A stretch of DNA of 9,822 nt, from NCBI GenBank assembly GCA_027325115.1, contig DAHWFG010000163.1, forward strand, positions 1-9,822. The letters run 5' to 3'. Shown in pieces: positions 5,908 through 9,822 of this stretch; the first letter of the stretch is position 1, and each line of letters begins with the position of its first letter. Origin of the DNA: JAKBCQ01 sp021807585 (GTDB lineage: Bacteria; Planctomycetota; Planctomycetia; Isosphaerales; Isosphaeraceae). The translations under genes and the position numbers were made by a program. The notes under the pieces are model-generated. The model made no database searches. It had not been told where the DNA came from and worked only from the letters and a program-made list of their open reading frames with translations.

Positions 5908-7476
5908 TCACGCCTCGCCCGCCGCGGCCGCGGCCGGTCCCGTTTCCAACGCCGCCGCGCTCGCTCGATCCGCCGCGATGATGTTGCGCAAATTGAGCGC
6001 GCTGTTCTTGCGGCTATAGCCGAAATAAATCACAAACCCCACCGCCAACCAGCCGAACAACCGCAGCCAATTTTCAACAGGAAGTGAACACATCAGCATG
6101 AAACACGTGGCGATGCCGAGGATCGCGGTCCACGGCATCAGCGGGACGCGGAACGGCCGAACCGCGTCGGGGTTCGTCTTCCGCATGATCAACACCGCTC
6201 CGCAGACGATCGCGAACGCGAGCAACGTGCCGATGTTCACCAATTCGGCGAGGATATCGATCGGCAACAACGCCCCCAACGTTCCCACGAAAAGCCCCGT
6301 CAAAATCGTCGATTTCCAGGGGGTGTGGAAGGTGGGATGAATCGACGCGAAAAAGCTTTTGGGCAAAAGCCCGTCCCGCGCCATCGCCAGGCAAATCCGC
6401 GGCTGGCTCAACATCATCACCAATAAAACCGACGTGATCCCCGTGATCGCTCCGATCGTGATCACCGTGTTCGCCCACGTCAAACCCTTCTGCATGAACG
6501 CGTTCGATACCGGAGCGTCCTTGTCGATCAAATCGTAACGAATCATCCCCGTCAACACGCCCGCGACCAAAACATATAATATTGTGCACACAATTAACGA
6601 AACGATGATTCCGAACGGGACGTCGCGTTTGGGGTTTTTGGCCTCTTCGGATTGTGTCGAGACCGCGTCGAAGCCGATGTACGCGAAGAAAATCATCGCC
6701 GATCCCGCGAGCATGCCGACGGGTTTGCCGTCCTCGAGTCCGCCGATCGTCCATTCCTTGACGCCGAAAAAGCTGATCCCCGCGAACCCTTTGGGAGCGA
6801 ACGGACTCCAGTTCGCCGGATCAATGTAAAACGCGCCGAGCGCGATCACCAAAAACACCACCGAAAGCTTGACGATCACCATCGTCGCGTTGAACCGGGC
6901 GCTCTCCTTAATCCCCAACACCAGGATCGTCGTGATCACCGCGGCGATCGCGACCGCCGGCAAATCGAACAGCGAACCCGTCCCCACGATCCGCGAAACC
7001 TTCTCCTGAACCTCGTACTTGAACGGCGCCGTACTAATAATTGTAGGAACATGTAAGTGGAAGATACCTAAAAGCGCTTGAAAATATTTGGACCAGCCGT
7101 GCGCGACGGTCGCGGCGCCGACCGCGTACTCGAGGACGAGATCCCAGCCGATGATCCACGCGAATAGTTCGCCGAGCGTCGCGTACGCATAGGTGTAGGC
7201 CGATCCCGCGACGGGAACCATCGCTGCGAACTCGGCGTAGCAGAGCGCCGCGAAGATGCACGCGATCCCCGCGACGACGAATGAAAGCATGAGCGCGGGA
7301 CCCGCTTGATCGTGCGCGGCCTTGCCGATCAGAACGAAGATCCCCGTGCCGATGATCGCCCCGACTCCGAGCGCCGTCAGCCCCCACGGTCCCAGCACGC
7401 GTTTGAGCCGACCCTCCCCCTCCATCTCTCCCAAAATCTGTGCGAGCGGCTTCTTGGCGAATAACGGACTGCTCAT
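5908..7476 (-). CDS. APC-family amino acid permease (CAT/YfnA-like)
   Basis: A 522-residue inner-membrane transporter of the amino acid-polyamine-organocation superfamily, cationic amino acid transporter branch. The N-terminal motif ALGVGAIIGTGIFVLIG (residues 35-51) is the broken first helix that binds the substrate backbone in APC carriers. Further signatures are PVAGSAYTYAYATLGEL (88-104), FFAYIGFDAVSTQSEEAKNP (263-282) and the loop SQPRICLAMARDGLLP (357-372). About 12 hydrophobic segments are visible. Uptake of an amino acid by proton symport or exchange is inferred from the family; the substrate is not determined. The last about 20 residues are an Ala-rich tail. The start is ATG with AGGAG (7486-7490) 9 nt upstream. 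Codons for residues 130-148 and 293-303 form AT-rich islets unlike the rest of the gene. It is divergent from the sigma factor gene. Confidence 0.92.
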   Translation of the reverse strand: MSSPLFAKKPLAQILGEMEGEGRLKRVLGPWGLTALGVGAIIGTGIFVLIGKAAHDQAGPALMLSFVVAGIACIFAALCYAEFAAMVPVAGSAYTYAYATLGELFAWIIGWDLVLEYAVGAATVAHGWSKYFQALLGIFHLHVPTIISTAPFKYEVQEKVSRIVGTGSLFDLPAVAIAAVITTILVLGIKESARFNATMVIVKLSVVFLVIALGAFYIDPANWSPFAPKGFAGISFFGVKEWTIGGLEDGKPVGMLAGSAMIFFAYIGFDAVSTQSEEAKNPKRDVPFGIIVSLIVCTILYVLVAGVLTGMIRYDLIDKDAPVSNAFMQKGLTWANTVITIGAITGITSVLLVMMLSQPRICLAMARDGLLPKSFFASIHPTFHTPWKSTILTGLFVGTLGALLPIDILAELVNIGTLLAFAIVCGAVLIMRKTNPDAVRPFRVPLMPWTAILGIATCFMLMCSLPVENWLRLFGWLAVGFVIYFGYSRKNSALNLRNIIAADRASAAALETGPAAAAAGEA

Positions 7477-7497
7477 GCGAGCGATCTCCTACACGTG

Positions 7498-7525
7498 TCT
7501 ATAGAGGGAAAACGCGACGAACCAA
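7498..7525 (-). promoter_or_regulatory. Candidate promoter of the permease gene
   Basis: On the minus strand TTGGTT (7525-7520), a 16-nt spacer and TATAGA (7503-7498) would start transcription a few bases before the AGGAG ribosome site, giving a leader of only about 15-20 nt. The -35 is weak (three of six), so the assignment is uncertain. Confidence 0.3.
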
Positions 7526-7852
7526 TCGGAGGGAGAGAACGCCCGCGTCGCGTATCGAACGCCGAAACGAATTCAAAACTCAGCGTAACATCCGGGAAGG
7601 CGCGACACGTCGAGCCGAAAGATCGATCGCGACGCCTACTCCTCGCGATCCGATTGAAACGAACGAGCCCCGCTTCAAATCACATCGCGTATCAACCCTT
7701 ATTGTGCCGGCTCGACGCGCGATCAACCAGTCCCCTCTCGCTCGATACGACAAACCGAGACCGAACACTCCGTTTCGCGCCGATTCCATCGTTCGATTCA
7801 ACGCCCGTCAAACGTTCGGATCACGATCGCTTCATGATTTCGCGGCGCGTGA

Positions 7853-7881
7853 TGGACGAATGTCAAAACCGAGGCTATGAT
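7853..7881 (+). promoter_or_regulatory. Candidate promoter of the sigma factor operon
   Basis: TGGACG (7853-7858; four of six), a 17-nt spacer and TATGAT (7876-7881; five of six) predict a start near 7888 and a leader of about 40 nt. An ECF-type autoregulatory promoter (an AAC-type -35) was not recognised with certainty, although AAAACC occurs at 7865-7870. Confidence 0.4.
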
Positions 7882-7913
7882 ACGAATACGGAACACGACG
7901 AGCCTGCGATCAG

Positions 7914-7929
7914 TAATATATATATATTA
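7914..7929. repeat. Perfect 16-bp AT-only palindrome at the sigma gene start
   Basis: TAATATATATATATTA reads identically on both strands, and its last base is the A of the ATG start codon at 7929. It occupies the place where a Shine-Dalgarno sequence would be, and none is present. The 11-mer ATATATATTAT in it (7920-7930) also occurs at 1162-1172 in the gap between the S24-type regulator and dgoK. Confidence 0.6.
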
Positions 7930-8579
7930 TGAATAATAGATTGCGTTTGGATCGCGATCGGATCGACGCTTCGCTTTCGCGATGGAGATTGGGAGAGCGG
8001 TTCGCGCGCGACGAGATCGCTCGGTTGTTGCTCGAACCGCTCGTGAGTTGGCTTCGATCGATCATACCCGGTAAAGATCCGAATCATTATGACGAGGCGG
8101 CCGAGAATACGATCCTCGAATTCCTCGATCGTACCTCCACGTATCAACCCGGCGTGAGCGTGTTGGAGGGATACCTTGCTCGATCGGCGCGGCGTAATTT
8201 GATCGACGTCATAAGATCGTACGACAAAAAGCGTTGCGTCGCGTCCGACGAAAAAAATGCGTCGTCGCGCATCGAACTCGTCCCGATTGATACGCTATGT
8301 TTATGGAGCGAGAATCACGATCCGATCGAACGCCTGATCGATCTTGAAGAGCGAACCTTGGCGAATGATCGGATTTGTGAATTTCGTTCTTGCCTTTCCG
8401 CGGTCGGGCGCGTGATATTCGACATGATGATCGAGGGTATTCACGAAACCGAGGCGTTCGCCAAGGTTTTACGCGTGGCGGATCGATCGATTCCCGAACA
8501 AAGACGGATCGTCAAACGCGAGAAAGATCGCATCCTGGCGAAATGGAGACGGTTTTTGAAGGATCGTCGTATTTCTTGA
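7929..8579 (+). CDS. ECF-like RNA polymerase sigma factor
   Basis: A 216-residue protein laid out like an extracytoplasmic-function-type sigma factor. The region 2-like segment spans about residues 30-102 and includes DEAAENTILEFLDR (55-68) and the -10-recognition stretch GYLARSARRNLIDVIRSYDKKR (81-102). A linker follows, then a region 4-like helical segment (about 140-210, ending in a basic helix RRIVKREKDRILAKWRRF) that would read the -35 element. It would direct RNA polymerase to a small regulon. No anti-sigma factor gene follows directly; the next genes encode a membrane DUF1573 protein and an exported protein, possibly regulon members or signal inputs. ATG 7929 is the first in-frame start after the TAA stop at 7914, and no Shine-Dalgarno sequence precedes it. 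The region 4 match is weaker than the region 2 match, so the subgroup is uncertain. Confidence 0.8.
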   Translation: MNNRLRLDRDRIDASLSRWRLGERFARDEIARLLLEPLVSWLRSIIPGKDPNHYDEAAENTILEFLDRTSTYQPGVSVLEGYLARSARRNLIDVIRSYDKKRCVASDEKNASSRIELVPIDTLCLWSENHDPIERLIDLEERTLANDRICEFRSCLSAVGRVIFDMMIEGIHETEAFAKVLRVADRSIPEQRRIVKREKDRILAKWRRFLKDRRIS

Positions 8580-8594
8580 TGTGGATATCCACAT
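8579..8594. repeat. Perfect 16-bp palindrome at the sigma gene stop codon
   Basis: ATGTGGAT-ATCCACAT is self-complementary with no spacer and begins on the last base of the TGA stop (8577-8579). As DNA it is a good dimer-binding site. As RNA it could form a 6-bp stem with a 4-nt loop, with no T-run, so it is not an intrinsic terminator. It may control the DUF1573 gene that starts 53 bp further on. Confidence 0.55.
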
Positions 8595-8602
8595 GAAGTA
8601 GT

Positions 8603-8626
8603 TTCAATTGTTTCTGATTCATTGAA
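8603..8626. repeat. Inverted repeat upstream of the DUF1573 gene
   Basis: TTCAAT (8603-8608) and ATTGAA (8621-8626) form 6-bp arms around 12 nt, just ahead of the AGGGAG ribosome site (8633-8638, 9 nt before ATG 8648). The stem would be weak as RNA; a protein site is possible. Confidence 0.3.
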
Positions 8627-8647
8627 CTCTTCAGGGAGATTCGGGCG

Positions 8648-9715
8648 ATGATCGCGACGACGGGGATATTTCGATATCGTCGCGTTTATCTCATCGCGGG
8701 TGTTTTCGTCGCGGCGACCTCGGTGTTGATCGCCTCGACGAGATGGAGGAGATCGGCGCCGATCGGGCCGAGGCTCGAACTCCCACAATCACCGTTGCGG
8801 ATCGATTGTCCTCCCGAACAAGCGAAAGCTTTGGGAGCGTTCCAACTCGGGAATCGGGGCGATCGAGCGTTAACATATCGCCTTCAACCGTCGTGCGGTT
8901 GCAGCGAACTCACTCCGATCGAAGGGGTGATCAAGCCTTTATCGAACCAGGACGTTCGGATCGGAATCGACCTCGCTTCCGGATTGACGGCGAAGGAGGT
9001 TTTGATCGCGATCGAAACGAACGACTCGGTCGAATCGCATCGCGAGTTGCGAGTGTCCGCGGTTCGTCCCAGGATCGTCGCGGCGAAGCCCGATCGGATC
9101 GATTTCGGCCTGCTACCGCCGAGCGCCGTCGCGACAAAAACGTGCGAGATCGTCGCCGATCCGGGCGCCGTCGAGCGTCGGATCAATTTACTCGAATGCG
9201 ATATCAAGCTCGAGAGCGATTGTTTTTGTTATGAGATCGATCGACACGAATCCACGCGTGAGCGTCTCTCGCTGACGTTACGGAACAAGGGGGTTTCGGA
9301 CGAGCAATCGTATCGATCGACGTTGAAGGTGATCGATCGATCGGGGAAATCGCTCGTTGAAATTCCGGTCGATCTGACCGTTCGCAGATCGATCGTCGCG
9401 TCTCCCGCGGTGTTGTTTGTCGATCCCTCGGCGGGCGCCGATCGAAGAACGCATCTGATCATCGTCAAACGAACCGACGGCGAGCCGCTGGGCGAATTGG
9501 CGAGTATGAAGATACCCGAGGGTTTCGAGGTTGAATCTCAAATTAGAATCAATGATTCGACATTCAATTTGAAGCTTCGGAGGACCGGGGCGATCGAGAT
9601 TCGAGGATCGGGCGAAATCATCTTCTCATTTTCCTCGGATCGCGAACCGATCCGCGTTCGATTGATGTCGAGGAAAGCGTTTGGAATTCGGTCTCGGACG
9701 GATGAGAAGCGTTGA
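8648..9715 (+). CDS. Membrane-anchored DUF1573 protein
   Basis: A 355-residue protein. An N-terminal hydrophobic segment (about 13-30, VYLIAGVFVAATSVLIAS) anchors or exports it, and the rest is probably periplasmic. The part from about 45 to 137 matches DUF1573, an immunoglobulin/ASPM-like beta-sandwich family. It includes the family's cysteine signature PSCGCSEL (81-88) and the 'F.l.N.G' strand at FQLGNRGD (65-72). Two further segments of similar size (about 145-246 and 250-340) have the spacing of additional Ig-like domains, and the second carries another Cys pair, DCFCYEI (191-197). The biochemical role of DUF1573 is not established. AGGGAG 9 nt upstream supports ATG 8648. It follows the sigma factor by 68 bp on the same strand, so an operon is likely, perhaps as a surface effector or sensor linked to the sigma factor. 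Confidence 0.8.
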   Translation: MIATTGIFRYRRVYLIAGVFVAATSVLIASTRWRRSAPIGPRLELPQSPLRIDCPPEQAKALGAFQLGNRGDRALTYRLQPSCGCSELTPIEGVIKPLSNQDVRIGIDLASGLTAKEVLIAIETNDSVESHRELRVSAVRPRIVAAKPDRIDFGLLPPSAVATKTCEIVADPGAVERRINLLECDIKLESDCFCYEIDRHESTRERLSLTLRNKGVSDEQSYRSTLKVIDRSGKSLVEIPVDLTVRRSIVASPAVLFVDPSAGADRRTHLIIVKRTDGEPLGELASMKIPEGFEVESQIRINDSTFNLKLRRTGAIEIRGSGEIIFSFSSDREPIRVRLMSRKAFGIRSRTDEKR

Positions 9716-9771
9716 TCGGATCGATTCTGCATTTCGATTCGAGGTTTTTTCTTTCACGAAAGGGGATGATC

Positions 9772-9822
9772 ATGCGGAAGAATTCCGGGCTTGCGATCGG
9801 TTTCGGTTTTTCGGCGGCGATC
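9772..9822 (+). CDS. Start of a probable exported protein (truncated by window end)
   Basis: Only 17 residues are in the window: MRKNSGLAIGFGFSAAI. A basic start followed by a hydrophobic run is typical of a signal peptide or a membrane anchor. AGGGG (9761-9765) lies 6 nt upstream of ATG 9772, which is preferred over the in-frame ATG at 9766 directly abutting that site. It is 56 bp downstream of the DUF1573 gene on the same strand and probably belongs to the same operon. The product cannot be identified. Confidence 0.6.
   Translation, partial: MRKNSGLAIGFGFSAAI

Larger units (their letters stand above)
7477..7928. other. 452-bp divergent intergenic region
   Basis: This region separates the minus-strand permease from the plus-strand sigma factor. 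It contains a permease promoter candidate (7498-7525), an ACACGTGT palindrome (7491-7498), the sigma-gene promoter candidate (7853-7881) and an AT palindrome ending at the sigma-gene start. Between about 7530 and 7850 I see no convincing gene, RNA or repeat. The + strand ORFs there are Arg/Ser-rich and have no recognisable domain. Confidence 0.5.

Noticed and set aside
6074..6754. A 226-codon minus-strand ORF in another frame of the permease gene
   Set aside because: The permease frame shows conserved APC motifs throughout; the other frame is Arg/Asp/His-rich without motifs.
7440..7932. Overlapping + strand ORFs of about 145 codons between the permease and sigma genes
   Set aside because: They have no domain, low-complexity Arg/Ser-rich composition and overlap promoter candidates; two frames are open equally, as expected in stop-poor DNA.
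9751..9762. CTTTC-AC-GAAAG hairpin next to the ribosome site of the last gene as a translational switch
   Set aside because: A 2-nt loop and 5-bp stem are too small to be stable, and only part of the ribosome site is covered.
1..9822. Prophage, insertion sequence, CRISPR or defence island
   Set aside because: The CI/LexA-like gene alone suggested a phage remnant, but no integrase, structural, transposase, nuclease or repeat-array sequence was found and the neighbours are metabolic, transport and envelope genes.

Overview
This is a G+C-rich bacterial chromosome window with six complete protein genes and the first codons of a seventh. The gene mix points to a planctomycete, possibly of the Isosphaera/Singulisphaera type. 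The supporting features are an ECF-like sigma factor followed by a DUF1573 'CGC' protein and a secreted-protein start, an HlyD-type adaptor with a very long coiled coil, and a strongly CGATCG-enriched DNA style. No rRNA or tRNA was seen, so the phylum call is an inference from gene content.

Layout, left to right. (1) 1-282: a control region dense in inverted repeats, leading into a HTH-S24 (CI/LexA-like) regulator (283-1101, +). (2) Convergent to it, a 2-dehydro-3-deoxygalactonokinase gene, dgoK (1205-2236, -). (3) Divergent from dgoK across 170 bp, a PAS-AAA+-Fis protein (2407-3810, +). It has the architecture of a sigma-54 activator but lacks the GAFTGA loop and the Walker B acidic residues. 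(4) Convergent to that, a periplasmic/membrane-fusion adaptor (3934-5433, -) with no transporter partner beside it, preceded by a leader with a recognisable promoter and small dyads. (5) An APC-family amino acid permease (5908-7476, -). (6) Divergent from it across 452 bp, an ECF-like sigma factor gene (7929-8579, +), then a membrane-anchored DUF1573 protein (8648-9715, +) and the start of a probable exported protein (9772-, +, cut by the window end). These last three look like one operon.

How the genes may work together. The dgoK/PAS-AAA+ divergent pair could be a sugar-acid catabolic gene and its regulator. The sigma factor, DUF1573 protein and exported protein could be a cell-surface regulon unit. 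The adaptor and permease are co-directional but separated by 474 bp that contains the adaptor's own promoter candidate, so they are probably independent.

Most notable points: a bacterial enhancer-binding-type protein that has lost its sigma-54 and ATPase signature residues; a CI/LexA-like regulator whose catalytic lysine position holds arginine; two abutting dyads at its promoter; short AT-rich islets of unusual codons inside otherwise GC-rich genes, one exactly over the degenerate Walker B; a sigma factor start codon with no Shine-Dalgarno sequence touching a perfect 16-bp AT palindrome; and very strong CGATCG enrichment in coding and non-coding DNA alike. No mobile element, CRISPR array or clear novel defence system was recognised.
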